From Salminus brasiliensis (taxonomy: Eukaryota > Chordata > Actinopteri > Characiformes > Bryconidae), in assembly GCF_030463535.1 (NCBI RefSeq), contig NC_132879.1, positions 46,876,094 to 46,940,093 of the forward strand: DNA of 64,000 bases. The letters run 5' to 3'. The notes under the pieces are model-generated. The model worked only from the letters and a program-made list of their open reading frames with translations, searched no databases and had not been told where the DNA came from. The position numbers and the translations under genes are program-made. Below, one piece after another: positions 35,379 to 43,086 of the stretch. How positions within the stretch are numbered: position 1 is the stretch's first letter; every line of letters starts with the position of its first letter.

Positions 35379-38098
35379 GGCGCGTGCATTTCAGGCTTTG
35401 GAGGCTTTGGATAAGGCTCTGCAGCAGAAGCCAGCAGACCCTGCAGTGAAGGCGGAGCTTTTCTTCTCCATGGGCAACCAGCTCCGAGAGATGAATGAGC
35501 TGGACCGAGCCTTTGAGGTGTGCTCACTTTTCATGGTCTAGCTCTCCTCTCCTCTTTCTTTTCACACTCCCTGCTCTCTCGCTCTCCTCCTCTCTACTCG
35601 CATCTTCAACGTCCTTTCCTTCTCTTCCTTCTTTTCATCCCTGCTACTGTCTGTACCAGACAATCAAAGTCTGTCTTTGTTGGCCAATATGAACGGACTA
35701 GTTTTCATGTAGCTCAGAATACAAAGGATTTTATGAAAGAAAAACATAAGCCTTTGCTGAGGAAAAGCGCTAAGCTTGCCTTCAAAAACAAGCACAGCAA
35801 AATTCCAATGCACAGAGGGGTAGTTCATAAGGGTGTCCAAAAGAAAGACAGAGCAGCCACATCAAACAGACTTCCTCTTCTTGATGTCTTCTTCATCCCG
35901 ATAAGCAACACTGAACACACAAAAATACTCTTCCTCCTAGCAGAGCTCACTCCAGTAGATGGTTGAATTGTTCTCTGTTTACCTCGTTTTCCCCTCATAG
36001 CGCTGCTTTGGCTGGCCTCATCTCTAATCCCCACGCATTTCTTGTAAATACAGCTCTTTCCACTGTTCTCTCCTGCCCAGGACAGGAGCCAACTCTCTCG
36101 CTGTTCTGTGGCCCCTGGTCCATGTCTTATTTTGGCCACAGAAGGCTGGTTTCAGGTTCACCCTTTGACAATTAAGACATATACATCCTGTTAGGCGGGT
36201 TCAGACTCAGGACAAAAGCATTAACAATACCGTGAGTTACTGTGTACTTTGATACCAGCATTGTGGGAGCATTACATTTGTGAAACGAGGTTCTGGAGGT
36301 CATTCTGATCATGAGGAGAGATTATATTTCAAAGCACTTAAAGAGGCAAAAATAGTCCTGCTAACGTCCTTTGTGTTAGTATTGTAACTCAGGTTAAGAC
36401 TGGCAGCAGTAGTCATATATTGTTCTCCACAGAGCTACAAGCTTGCTGTTGAACTCAAGCCGGACCAATCACAAGCTTGGATGAACATGGGGGGGATCCA
36501 GCATATAAAGGTATGAGGACTTTGCAAAGCTTGTCTTTAGTCCTGCAGAGTAAGGTATTTTAACACTAAGGGATGCTGTCCTGCACACAATAAGCATAGT
36601 ACTAGGTCACAGGAGATTAACCAGTGAAACTAATCGAAATATAAAGAAAAAATAAAGAAAAGCTTTATTAGCACTCACACTAGACCCATTGTGTTGTTAA
36701 GTCATCTCATATAGACATGCTAATGTGGTTTCGGACACTTGAGGACTGTTATGTGTTATAATGGACAACAAAGGTATAGACAAAAGTTAGGCTTCAGGAT
36801 ACACTAAATGGGCAAAAGTATTGGGACACCTACATAAAATTTTGTTGATGTGGTTCCTAATCAGTTCCACTGTTCCAGAATAACACCAATTATAGTTGAT
36901 CATGGAATATTTGAAAGGAAGAAATTTCACCAACTGACTTGTTGGCATCCTATTACAGCACAACGCTGAAATTCAGTGAGCACTTAAGAACCACCCATAC
37001 TTTCACTAATGTGTATATACTTTTGTCCATTGCTGTATGTCATGAAACATAAGATTTACTCACCCACTATTTATGAAAGAGTCAATGGTCTGATCACTTC
37101 TCTAAAACTTTGGAATTTCTCAACACTTTGACTGAGGGCCTGTTTACACCTGGCATTAACCAGCGTAATGGCTCTATCAGAAAATATCACAGACTATTGA
37201 AACCGCAAGGGAACAAACCCTGTAATACAGCCATCATCTATCAGTAGGCTCAAGCACGCAAACACACAAACACACACAAGCAAGAGCGAGGGAGATAGAC
37301 CAAGAGGTAGAGGAAGCCAAGATCCACAATAATAATTAATATATTTTTTCGACAGACGCTGTTACGCTTTCCTGGCGGAATCTGATCCCAGAAAAGCATT
37401 CCGTTTATACTTTTTCAAAAAAATGTAGATAAGACCCGTCTCTGACACCATAATCTGATTGGTTTTAGGGGGTGTTTACAGCTTTACAGTTACAGTTACA
37501 GTTTGTCATGCAGACAAGTGAAATCCAAACAGGATCCGATCACCAACAAGGCATGTTAATGCCAGGTGTAAACAGGCCCTAAATGTCTTGATATTTATTT
37601 TATATGACTTTTTCTCCGTATTTTGACTTTATCTTGAAATAAAAGCTTATTTCATGGCTTCATTTGTCAAAACTAATAATATTTTATTTTGTCTAATATT
37701 ATTTTATCTTGTTTATAATTACCTCATACCCAGTTTCTCAAGAGATTTACTTATTTTGTCTGTATTTTAGCTTAATTTTGTGAAAAATAGCTCAGTTTAT
37801 CATGGTTTTGACCATGGTTTTTAAAGTTATTTCAGTCAAATTTCCTGATTACCCAAAACCACATGGTTTAAGATGATTGGAAAATTGTATAATTTTATTA
37901 AAATAGATTTTTAGTGGAACTCCTGGGAGACACATTCCTTTTTAAAATAATCTGCATTTATTTGACCTCTTTCAGGGAGACTATGCAGCGGCAAGAATGT
38001 ACTACCAAAGAGCTCTCCTCCTCTCACCTGGCTCCAAACTGCTTAAGGAGAACCTAGCCAAGCTAGACAGGCTGGAGAAGAAACTGCAGGGGACTTAA
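1267..38098 (+). CDS. tmtc1: tmtc1, partial at 5' end, 18 exons (gene-level entry)
   Basis: Transmembrane and TPR repeat-containing protein 1. The TMTC1-4 family are multi-pass ER proteins that O-mannosylate cadherin ectodomains. Coding exons: 1267-1340, 1541-1717, 13598-13679, 13768-13871, 14460-14538, 15267-15377, 24223-24344, 27847-28014, 28242-28355, 30650-30793, 30895-31003, 32313-32415, 32643-32778, 32943-33087, 34846-34983, 35395-35517, 36433-36510, 37976-38098. They sum to 2130 nt in one open frame, 709 residues plus stop. Hydrophobic segments and the DUF1736 region ([47 protein letters not shown]) fill residues 1-300. About eleven TPR units fill roughly 314-700. The closest recalled match is human TMTC1 rather than TMTC2-4, for example [13 protein letters not shown] and the end [18 protein letters not shown]. 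The start codon and the acidic catalytic loop expected near the N-terminus lie outside the window. One intron has a GC donor. I know exon structure from splice signals and frame only; no transcript was seen. Confidence 0.95.
1541..1717 (+). CDS. tmtc1: tmtc1 exon b
   Basis: Acceptor cctttcccag, donor gtatgt. Encodes a short lumenal/cytosolic loop ([16 protein letters not shown]), a membrane helix ([14 protein letters not shown]) and the TMTC1 signature [16 protein letters not shown]. Frame continues from the previous exon through a split Arg codon and leaves two bases (TT|G, Leu) for the next. Confidence 0.95.
1741..1769. repeat. (TG)n microsatellite
   Basis: About 14 uninterrupted TG units directly after the exon b donor region of tmtc1. 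Confidence 0.95.
2700..3045. mobile_element. Non-autonomous hAT-like element with 8-bp target duplication
   Basis: Inverted ends TAGGACTGGGCGATATGG and, on the other strand, TAGGGCTGGGCAATATGA bound a 346-bp non-coding element. It is flanked by an exact 8-bp direct repeat GTACTGTT (2692-2699 and 3046-3053), the size made by hAT transposases. A relative lies at 51117-51443. Confidence 0.8.
3105..3547 (+). pseudogene. Decayed Tc1/mariner transposase fragment
   Basis: The plus strand reads [14 protein letters not shown] and, after a stop, a [20 protein letters not shown] stretch and [10 protein letters not shown]. These match the Tc1 transposase regions around V.WSDET and K.GGGS.M. Stops and frameshifts make it dead. 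It is interrupted by the hAT-like element at 3548. Confidence 0.7.
3548..3915. mobile_element. Non-autonomous hAT-like element nested in the Tc1 relic
   Basis: Ends TAGGGATGCAC (left) and GTGCATCCCTA (right) with repeated ccgatac/ggatcgg internal sequence. The flanks GTTGTTGG and GATGTTGG agree at 7 of 8 positions, consistent with an aged 8-bp target duplication. A related partial copy is at 49927. Confidence 0.72.
4895..4960. repeat. GA-rich low-complexity tract
   Basis: Purine-rich gagaga/gggaga run of about 65 bases; no other signal. Confidence 0.8.
5470..6080. repeat. Two tandem-lying copies of a dispersed fish repeat
   Basis: Segments from about 5470 and about 5815 share accatgactgattaggc-like starts, gagttacatagtg, gagacactgttctc-type motifs and a gattttaaagc ending. 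The ggctccccctacag motif near 5720 recurs in the copy at 58380-58600. No coding content. Confidence 0.6.
7287..7624 (+). mobile_element. MITE family 'TATGGACAAAAG', copy 1
   Basis: Left end caccatatggacaaaagtat; right end gtgtccacaaacatttggtc. This is a short non-coding element with imperfect inverted ends of about 29 bp, Tc1-like in appearance, and is repeated seven times in this window. Confidence 0.75.
7629..7659. repeat. (TG)n microsatellite
   Basis: TG repeat immediately at the right end of MITE copy 1. Confidence 0.95.
8718..8740. repeat. Poly-G run
   Basis: G5, TGC, then about 15 G. Potential quadruplex or assembly-length uncertainty. Confidence 0.9.
9770..10010. repeat. Dispersed repeat with agcacaattggccttgctct core
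   Basis: The core agagcacaattggccttgct followed by tctccccacatcac recurs degenerately at 11251-11310 (agagcacagttggccttgct). It looks like a widespread fish interspersed repeat; family not identified. Confidence 0.5.
10197..10530. repeat. Tandem repeat, period about 82 bp, about 4 copies
   Basis: Units start near 10203, 10294, 10376 and 10458; the 10294-10376-10458 spacing is exactly 82. Shared motifs per unit are gcagttatc, cacgtcagtg, ctctggagcgtctgga and ttaaagctaacgct. A related motif set lies at 8000-8160 on the other strand. Confidence 0.85.
12152..12643 (+). mobile_element. MITE family 'TATGGACAAAAG', copy 2
   Basis: Starts gctatatggatgaaagtatt, contains the family motifs ggatgatcaccaccc and tttatacccctctagccca, and ends ggctgtccacaaatatgtat. 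It holds a G7 run. Confidence 0.75.
13598..13679 (+). CDS. tmtc1: tmtc1 exon c
   Basis: Follows an 11.9 kb intron. Acceptor gtttcag after a T15 run, donor gtaagt. Encodes [17 protein letters not shown] and then the start of a membrane helix. Human TMTC1 isoforms carry a longer variable loop before this point; I found no matching exon in the intron, and the frame closes without it. Confidence 0.88.
13768..13871 (+). CDS. tmtc1: tmtc1 exon d (GC donor)
   Basis: Acceptor tctgtag. Encodes the DUF1736 core [18 protein letters not shown] followed by [11 protein letters not shown]. The frame requires the exon to end at ...accag with the intron beginning gcaagc, a non-canonical GC-AG intron; no GT near this point keeps the frame. 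Confidence 0.93.
13947..14404 (+). mobile_element. MITE family 'TATGGACAAAAG', copy 3
   Basis: Left end cattatgtggacaaaagtgt, right end gtgtccacaaacatttagac then atacagtgta. It fills most of the 588-bp tmtc1 intron whose donor is GC. Confidence 0.8.
14460..14538 (+). CDS. tmtc1: tmtc1 exon e
   Basis: Acceptor cttgtttag, donor gtaaca. Encodes [18 protein letters not shown] and IVLCYDWQ, a membrane helix plus the conserved CYDWQ motif of the TMTC family. Confidence 0.95.
14539..15266. other. tmtc1 intron e-f
   Basis: AT-rich, no exon. A degenerate dispersed repeat with the motif aaaaggtttgggtacccctg starts near 14680. Confidence 0.6.
15267..15377 (+). CDS. tmtc1: tmtc1 exon f
   Basis: Acceptor gattgcag, donor gtgagc. 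37 codons: [16 protein letters not shown], then a membrane helix ending CLHCVTSLQ. Phase 0 at both ends. Confidence 0.94.
15885..16100. repeat. Dispersed repeat with gaggaagaaaccttgagagg core
   Basis: tttatttatatagcgcc, then gaggaagaaaccttgagagg, then aaggggaacccatcctcctc, a module recognised as very common in otophysan and other fish DNA. A weaker relative (gagaaacccttggagcatta then aaaggggaaccc) is at 20560-20610. Confidence 0.55.
17735..17763. repeat. (TG)n microsatellite
   Basis: About 14 TG units. Confidence 0.95.
18295..19290 (-). pseudogene. Rearranged Tc1-like transposon relic
   Basis: The minus strand at 18802-18993 reads [19 protein letters not shown], the Tc1 third catalytic block normally PDLNPIE.LWD; the catalytic Glu is replaced. 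Plus-strand motifs ggcatggactTaAcaaggcc and tggtatctggcacc (18361-18412) are the reverse complement of the transposon's 3' part. gattcaacccagatggg occurs twice (18416 and 19143), so the copy is rearranged. Confidence 0.75.
19401..20291. mobile_element. Tc1-like non-autonomous element with a nested insertion
   Basis: Left end TA-CAGTGCTCTCCATAATGT, right end ACATTACGGAGGACACTGTG-TA: inverted termini flanked by TA, as in Tc1/mariner. The interior after 20048 (gtgccagtgaaagtcaaaga, then caaaccttgggatta) belongs to the same fish Tc1 family. Positions 19622-20034 are foreign. Confidence 0.75.
19609..20047. mobile_element. 413-bp insertion flanked by 13-bp target duplication
   Basis: TGCTTCTAAGCTT occurs exactly at 19609-19621 and 20035-20047. 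Between them lie 413 bases (19622-20034) that are about 94% similar by eye to 21435-21849. There is no poly(A) or inverted end. The flanking Tc1-like element reads continuously if the insert and one repeat are removed. Confidence 0.75.
21272..21345. repeat. Fish-wide 'gacgctcttatccaaagcgac' repeat
   Basis: gcatttagctgacgctctta then tccaaagcgacttacac, a widely dispersed fish motif. A degenerate copy is at 28996-29060. Confidence 0.6.
21435..21849. repeat. Second copy of the 410-bp segment
   Basis: Starts agtttagtccaagaatagg and ends ttttaggatgga. It matches 19626-20034 with scattered substitutions and an indel (gcacagaataaaga present only here). No flanking target duplication seen, so it may be the source or part of a larger unit. 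Confidence 0.8.
22021..22047. repeat. (TG)n microsatellite
   Basis: Interrupted TG/TGCG repeat of about 27 bases. Confidence 0.8.
23076..23218 (+). mobile_element. tRNA-derived SINE (plus orientation)
   Basis: A-box-like TGGTGGTTAAAG (23076) and B-box GGTTTGATCCC (23115-23125) spaced as in a tRNA-type pol III promoter, then gcaaggcacccaactcctaa and ctgctccctaggcatagcag. Same body as the minus copy at 538. Confidence 0.78.
24223..24344 (+). CDS. tmtc1: tmtc1 exon g
   Basis: Acceptor tctctgtag after an 8.8 kb intron, donor gtttgt. Encodes [20 protein letters not shown] then [20 protein letters not shown], one of the most conserved TMTC segments. Confidence 0.97.
25590..26290. mobile_element. 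Transposon-like block, probably old DNA transposon
   Basis: Reads ttcccttcactgcaactaag, catcaaactgccagatagag, gtccactgctccagagacca and cagtggcggtgtgtttacat, phrases recognised from a common fish DNA-transposon family. Reading frames are broken and the ends were not defined. Confidence 0.5.
27290..27755. repeat. Tandem array, unit about 42 bp, with a 233-bp higher-order period
   Basis: Repeated units of the form cttaattatctcattcccac then accttactatgccatgccca. The phrase ttgttcctatgacttgttcc recurs at 27308 and 27541, 233 bp apart, showing a higher-order unit. Confidence 0.85.
27847..28014 (+). CDS. tmtc1: tmtc1 exon h
   Basis: Acceptor ctctgcag, donor gtgtgt. 168 nt encoding [14 protein letters not shown], the last predicted membrane helix (leucine run before [11 protein letters not shown]) and IWLSREALF, the linker to the TPR array. 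Confidence 0.97.
28242..28355 (+). CDS. tmtc1: tmtc1 exon i (first TPR)
   Basis: Acceptor tgttctctcag, donor gtagga. Encodes [19 protein letters not shown] then [18 protein letters not shown], a typical 34-residue TPR helix pair. Confidence 0.97.
28745..29560 (+). mobile_element. Internally deleted Tc1-like element
   Basis: Ends gatcagccataacattaaat (left) and, inverted, gtggttttaatgttatggctga (right). Interior phrases gtgtcggaagcaggaacaatgg, ggtgccagataccacaggac and gtcagagctgttttggcagc are those of a common fish Tc1 transposon. The transposase core is missing, and a fish-wide repeat (28996-29060) sits inside. Confidence 0.8.
30372..30533. repeat. Intronic segment duplicated at 33356-33499 (copy A)
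   Basis: Shares gtgttatttga, ggctcagagcctg and the long stretch taatgaagtctccatagacc through gagaccaaaaccgtc with copy B three kb downstream. A C/T repeat begins about 50 bp further on. Confidence 0.85.
30589..30640. repeat. (CT)n microsatellite at 3' splice site
   Basis: CT repeat running into the exon j acceptor, so it serves as an extended polypyrimidine tract. Confidence 0.95.
30650..30793 (+). CDS. tmtc1: tmtc1 exon j (TPR)
   Basis: Acceptor ctctgtag at the end of a long CT repeat, donor gtaaca. Encodes [34 protein letters not shown] and [11 protein letters not shown], with TPR consensus residues (NNLG, A..YY.KAL). Confidence 0.97.
30895..31003 (+). CDS. tmtc1: tmtc1 exon k (TPR)
   Basis: Acceptor gctatgcag, donor gtctct (weak, within the start of a CT repeat). 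Encodes [20 protein letters not shown] and [15 protein letters not shown]; human TMTC1 has EEAITLLKDSIKYGPEFADAY here. Confidence 0.96.
31004..32312. repeat. Pyrimidine-rich intron k-l
   Basis: CT repeats (31005-31165), then about 770 bases built of degenerate ctttctgtctcattttt-like units, for example an exact repeat of tcattgtctatctttctata at 31764 and 31804. No exon. Confidence 0.85.
32313..32415 (+). CDS. tmtc1: tmtc1 exon l (TPR)
   Basis: Acceptor tttattacag, donor gtcagt. Encodes [18 protein letters not shown] and [16 protein letters not shown], nearly identical to the human [19 protein letters not shown] stretch. Confidence 0.97.
32643..32778 (+). CDS. tmtc1: tmtc1 exon m (TPR)
   Basis: Acceptor ttttttcag, donor gtgagc. 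Encodes [20 protein letters not shown] then [20 protein letters not shown]. Confidence 0.96.
32943..33087 (+). CDS. tmtc1: tmtc1 exon n (TPR)
   Basis: Acceptor tgaatacag, donor gtgaga. Encodes [20 protein letters not shown] and [19 protein letters not shown], a textbook TPR. Confidence 0.97.
33356..33499. repeat. Intronic segment duplicated from/to 30372-30533 (copy B)
   Basis: About 85% identical by eye to copy A over 145 bp. Here a C/T tract follows immediately. Confidence 0.85.
33500..34845. repeat. 1.35 kb C/T (polypyrimidine) tract
   Basis: Almost purely C and T on the plus strand, made of ctctcc, ccctccctt and cttctctcc units with local repeats (ccccatcatccctcttctcc three times near 34240-34330). 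It ends at the exon o acceptor. Reading frames through it are low-complexity Ser/Leu/Pro and not genes. Confidence 0.95.
34846..34983 (+). CDS. tmtc1: tmtc1 exon o (TPR)
   Basis: Acceptor ccctccag ends a roughly 1.36 kb pyrimidine tract; donor gtctgt. Encodes [17 protein letters not shown] and [19 protein letters not shown]. Confidence 0.96.
35345..35377. repeat. (TG)n microsatellite upstream of exon p
   Basis: TG run ending about 17 bases before the acceptor gcatttcag. Confidence 0.9.
35395..35517 (+). CDS. tmtc1: tmtc1 exon p (TPR)
   Basis: Acceptor gcatttcag, donor gtgtgc. 41 codons, phase 0 both ends: [18 protein letters not shown] and [20 protein letters not shown]. Confidence 0.96.
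35518..36432. other. tmtc1 intron p-q
   Basis: No exon or identifiable repeat beyond a short C/T-rich start. Confidence 0.6.
36433..36510 (+). CDS. tmtc1: tmtc1 exon q (TPR)
   Basis: Acceptor tctccacag, donor gtatga. 26 codons: [20 protein letters not shown] then GIQHIK, matching human [20 protein letters not shown]. Confidence 0.97.
36803..37047. mobile_element. Small Tc1-like MITE
   Basis: Left end tacactaaatgggcaaaagt; right end tatacttttgtccattgctg. The inverted ends read wggcaaaagtat; about 245 bp, non-coding, with different interior from the seven-copy family. Confidence 0.6.
37135..37580. mobile_element. 446-bp element with perfect 26-bp inverted ends
   Basis: Left end (37135-37160) begins agggcctgtttacacctggc and continues attaac; the right end (37555-37580) is its exact reverse complement. 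Non-coding interior with (CA)n. Identical ends suggest fairly recent movement; superfamily not assigned. Confidence 0.85.
37976..38098 (+). CDS. tmtc1: tmtc1 terminal coding exon
   Basis: Acceptor cctctttcag. Encodes [20 protein letters not shown] and [20 protein letters not shown], then TAA at 38096-38098. The human protein ends a few residues later with a more charged tail. Confidence 0.97.
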   Translation, partial: GDYAAARMYYQRALLLSPGSKLLKENLAKLDRLEKKLQGT

Positions 38099-39230
38099 AG
38101 GGCAAGGCAGGCTCTAGACCGTCAAGAAAAGATCCAACACACAGGGACACATATAACAGACTGGTGGGTAGAGACCCAGACAGAGCTACTAGACTGGAGA
38201 AGTGGCTGCTTCAAAATCCTCCTTCACAATCAATGGTGCCTCGTTATCTGTAAGATGAGATCATGACCCGAGCTGGAGAGACTGATCTGAGGGCTAACGT
38301 TCAGGTCAGCGTTGATACTGCAATACAGGGGGTTGCGTTCGATAGCCGCGTTACATTCAGTACCACCGACTCATCTGAAGCTCAGCCTGCTCCAGCCTCT
38401 TAAAGCTTTATCTGGTCTCTGATCAGAAGCGAAGGAGTTTTAACGAGTGCCCCCCTGTTGAGTGGGACTTGATTAATTGTGGTGAGTTTATGCAGAAGAG
38501 CAGATCCCTGAGAGGCTCTTGGCTCTAAAACGCTGTGCTCTCAACCATACTGTAGGAGCTGTCCTCCAAATCTTCCGGTTCCTCTCAGCTTCAGTGACTG
38601 TGAATCTCAGAACAGGAGCTATAGGAGATGCTCGCCAACTGTGTTCTGTGAACATGGCCACTTGTTTTTCCATTTGATGCAGTAGGATGCTAAGGTGGGA
38701 GGGTGCTTTTGGATGTTTTGCTTTGTGTGTGTTTTTTCATGAGTTAATGAGCGACTTTCAGTTGTACATAAATTTGCTCAGTGAAAAAGAAATGATGGTG
38801 TCATTGTTCTCCCAGAGGAATGCCACTCTCATGCCGATCAACTCAATTTGAAGTTTTTCTTTCTGTTTTTTTTTTTGTTTGATTGTTTGTTTGTTTTTTA
38901 CTGTAAATGTTCTTCTAGATGTGGAATGTCCAAAGGACTAAAGGCATAATGTTATGACCTGTGCAATGACTGACATATCAAGCACCTCTTATTTCCCAAT
39001 ACTGATGAAGATGGTTGAAAAAAGTTCAAAGATGTCCAGAGGCTTGATGTGCACCATCAGGATATTCATAATTTACCCATGGCAATCATCACCATCATTA
39101 TATTCATGATTTGTAACCTTCAGCTGTCATTACAGAATCTTCACCCAGCTCTCTCAGTAGTTCACGTCATTACAAAAGCCAATGTGAAATGCTGTATTAT
39201 TATTTAATAAAAAACATATATACATCCAAT
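38099..39230 (+). other. tmtc1: Probable tmtc1 3' UTR with poly(A) signal
   Basis: Non-repetitive DNA downstream of the stop. A canonical AATAAA is at 39206-39211, followed by AT-rich and then GT-rich sequence. A second AATAAA lies at 39385-39390 just before a (TG)n(TA)n microsatellite. Which one is used cannot be told from sequence. Confidence 0.55.
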
Positions 39231-39395
39231 ATGTACAACACAGAATGATGCTTCTAACTTGGGGTGTCTGATGTGGAGTAATAACAGAATAGCCGTGCTA
39301 AAACAGTAAAAAGGTTTTAAGCACCTAAATACACTATTTAAAGCTCCAGATTACACTAGAACAGATGCAGGTAAACATAAATACAATAAAAACAA

Positions 39396-39469
<74 letters not shown>
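39396..39469. repeat. Compound (TG)n(TA)n microsatellite
   Basis: About 12 TG units followed by about 25 TA units. Confidence 0.95.
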
Positions 39470-39472
<3 letters not shown>

Positions 39473-39595
39473 TACGTCTCCATTAATTATCTGATTCATT
39501 TAAAGTGATGGAGGCCCATAACACAATGTTTTGCTGCCCCACTGTGGCGTAAAGCTGAATTTCTACCACTGGCTAACAGCAGATACACTATATGG

Positions 39596-40023
39596 ACAAA
39601 AGTATTGAGACACCTGCTCATTCGTTGTTTCTTCTTAAATCAAGGGTATTAAAAAAAGTTGATTCTGCTTTTGTTGGGATGAAGGCTTTCTACTTCGTTT
39701 GGATTTGATTACTTTCTGCGACAATAGTGTTACTGAGGCCAGGATGTTGGATAATGACCACCTCACCTCATCTCCAACTCCCCAACTCTTCCCAAAAGTA
39801 TCAGATGAAGTACCAACCATTATTCCAGAGAGCACAGTTCCACTGCTCCACAGCTCAATGCTGGGGGGCTTTATACCCCTCTAGCCCACACCTGGCATTA
39901 GGCATGGTGCCAAGAGGGTCATGTTTATCTGCTGCAGAGAGTCCTATTCTATTGCAGATACTTCTCTACAGGGACCAAACCAGCAACGGGTGCCACTTAA
40001 AGTATCTGAATGCATTCATTAGA
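39596..40023 (+). mobile_element. MITE family 'TATGGACAAAAG', copy 4
   Basis: Intact left end cactatatggacaaaagtat. The right end is lost after gaatgcattcattagaatga. Confidence 0.78.
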
Positions 40024-40227
40024 ATGATCAATCTGTTTATCAACTTCTAATTTTATGATTATTTTATGGAATTTTAGGAATATTTGACTTATTTCAGGGC
40101 AGTTTTATATTATACAGATAATTCAGCTGATTTCTAGCAAGAGATATTTTCTAAAAAACACTAAAAGTTCTCTGCAAATATAATGAAACTATTTACCCTG
40201 ATTAAATGTCATTAAATAGTACAAATG

Positions 40228-40230
<3 letters not shown>

Positions 40231-40260
<30 letters not shown>
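40231..40260. repeat. (ATT)n microsatellite
   Basis: Ten ATT units. Confidence 0.95.
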
Positions 40261-41394
40261 GAAATAATCTTACTACACTTCGTAGACTTTTCTCCAGTGC
40301 TTGGAGTCTATGTGTTGGAGTCTGTGTGTTTAGCCAGTGGTGTAATAAAAAAGGTGAAACACTGAATGTAGGCTATTAACAATAGAAGAGACTCAACTGA
40401 TAAGAGCCCAGATTAGAATCCCTGAGTTTACTATGGTGTGAGTCTCTTGGGAGTGAAATGAAGGTCACACTATAGTGAATGCATGGATTTTAACTCTGAG
40501 CTCATAACAGTCTTTTAGTCTTATATTGTAAAAGCCCTTAAACCAGTGCTAATGCTAATGTGCGTTAAGCCAAGAATGTAACGAGAAGCTAATTTTTCAG
40601 GCATTCTTCACTTTGAGATGATGCCGCCTAAAGGATGATAAAATAAGGTCTGGTTTGGATATAATTGTGGCTAAATTGGTGTATTCAATGTACGTATAGA
40701 AAGGAGGGGTCTGTAGACATTTCCTAGATTATTCCTCGGTTAACATCTTGGGACTTTAACCTGAAAAAAAGAACCAAGCCAGTCCACGACATTAAACTGG
40801 TGGCCCATGCTACAGGAAGCATTTGACGATGAACTCAAACTGTGGGCGGGGTGCCATCAGCACCAGCTGACGCATGGGCTAGAGACTGTTTGTTCTCTGA
40901 CACTTTGACATTCTGTGCCCAAAACATAGTGGTAGCAAAATCCTGCATTAATGGAAGTTTGGGGTTCTGTTCGCAGGGGTTGTGTGGTCAGGCCTTGAGG
41001 GTGTGGAATTACAAACTGTGTTTTAGGAAAGAGTAGACTGTAAAAAGACAACTATAAAAACACATAAAAAGGAGGAATAATACAAAAAAAAAACAGCCAG
41101 TGTATCAAAATAAAAGAGCTGTAAACAGAAAAGAGCATATAAACAATAAACAGCGTGCATGTCTTAATTGTCTATGTATGTATGTCTAAATGAATGTGGC
41201 CATAACAAATGCAGAAACCAAGGGCCAGATCCATGGCCGTTTCTAGATTAGATTACTACACACAGAATTTAAAGGGGCACAGCTGTACCCCGTTGCTTCC
41301 CCAATAATTTTCCGATTGAAGTTAGTAATAATATTACTACTTATTATTGTTGTTGTTATTGTTGTAATTATTATTAGTAATATCACTGTAACAC

Positions 41395-41760
41395 ATTAAC
41401 TGAAAACTGTTGGAACACCAGTGTTCCTGCTGTCTGCAGTCAAGCAAATTTTACATCACCATGGACTGAGAGACTGCCGTCCAAAAAAGAAAGCCCTGCT
41501 CCAAAATCAACATCTTCCAGCTCGACTACAGTTTGCATCTGAACACAAGGAGGAAGGAAGAATTTCTGGTCAGATGAGACTAAGATGAGAAGTAAATGTG
41601 AGGATTTCGACTCCATGAACATGGTAGAAACTGTTAAGCATGGTGGTGGTAATAACGTTCTGGGCCTGTTTTAGGACTGGTACACTGCACTGTGGATGTA
41701 ATAATGAAGAAGAGGACTCTCACAAATCTTCAGCATAACCATAAACCAACAGCGTTGTAT
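41395..41760 (+). pseudogene. Decayed Tc1 transposase fragment
   Basis: Contains ttctggtcagatgagactaa (FWSDET-like), aagcatggtggtggtaataa (KHGGG-like), tgggcctgtttta and taatgaagaagaggac, in the order seen in Tc1 transposase. Frameshifts and stops disrupt it. Confidence 0.75.
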
Positions 41761-42439
41761 CATGCAGTACACCTGTCTCGCAGCATCTGCACTCATTTGT
41801 GCAGATTGTTTTTTCAATAATTAAAAAATAGTAATAAAATACACTTATAAAATAAAATATCAAATATAAAACAAGTAATGGAATAAAATATTCATAATAA
41901 TAAACAACTAAATAAATGATAAAATACAAATGTGTAAAATAATAATGAAATGAATAAATAACAACATAAATATACATTTTATGAATAAAATATAAAATAC
42001 AAAACAATAAAATAAAAATCCAATAAACAAAAAAATAAGGACACTAAAAGGTATTGTAACTTGTCGAGTCTCCATCAGAGAGTAAGTGATTCACCAGACG
42101 AATACAGGACTGAGCCGAATGTTGTTGTTGATATTCCGCATTTGATACTGGACAGCCTTGGCAGACTGATTGATGTTCTCATCTCACCCCCTGCTCTCTC
42201 CCACTGACATAGTTGGAGAACATCCATAGTGACTCTTTGCCATCATAAATTTTGTGCCAAGACTCGTTATCATAGCAATGTCAGACACTCTCAGACAACC
42301 CCTGTGTCAACACCCTCCAACAGAGTAACATTATTATTTTGGAAGCCAATACGGAGTAGACTGAGGGCATGCCCTGAAATCAGCGTCTACTTCTACTATT
42401 GGCAGAAAAGAAGATAGATAAGCTTCTAGGTATGCTGAT

Positions 42440-42565
42440 GCTGTTTGAGCAAAATAGTGAGTGAATGGTTGTGTAGGGTACCCTGCAATGGCCTTGAGCC
42501 TGATGATTCTGGGAGGACTCCGGACCCACCTCGACCCTGACCCACAACATGAATGAATGAATGAA
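42440..42565. repeat. Dispersed repeat ending in (AATG)n
   Basis: tagggtaccctgcaatggcc, gattctgggaggactccgga, cccacctcgaccctgaccc, then a (gaat)n run: a common fish interspersed repeat module. Confidence 0.6.
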
Positions 42566-42628
42566 TTAATTATCTTCATTAATCTTTTTGATTGGCTTGA
42601 TATGGTAAAACTGATAAAATTACAATAC

Positions 42629-43086
42629 CTTATCTGTCCAGATTTTGTGGACACCCCCTTCTAATGAATGAATTCAGCTTGTCTAGTCTTTGTAGAAAAG
42701 TACTGCCAATAGAATAGGACTCTCTGAAGCAGATAAACATGAACCTATTGGCACCATGACTAATGCCAAGCGTGGGCTAAAGGGGCATATGACAGCATTG
42801 AGCATTGAGTCCACTGTGAAGCAGTGAAACTGTGTACTGATAGATTGATGGATGGTACTCCATCCAATACTTTTGGGATACTTTGGGGATGAGGTGGGGT
42901 AGGGTGGTGACCTCCTGACCATCCTGACCTCACAAATGATTTTGTGACTGAATGCAATCAAATCCTTAAAGCAATGCTCCAAAATCTAGTAGAAAGCCAT
43001 TACTGGACGAGTCGAGACAGTTGCTTCACTATATTTTAAGAAGAAACCATGAATGAGCAGGTGTCTCAATACTTCTGTCTATTATC
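42629..43086 (-). mobile_element. MITE family 'TATGGACAAAAG', copy 5
   Basis: Reverse orientation: starts ctgtccagattttgtggaca, ends aatgagcaggtgtctcaata then cttctgtc. Holds all family internal blocks. Confidence 0.78.
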
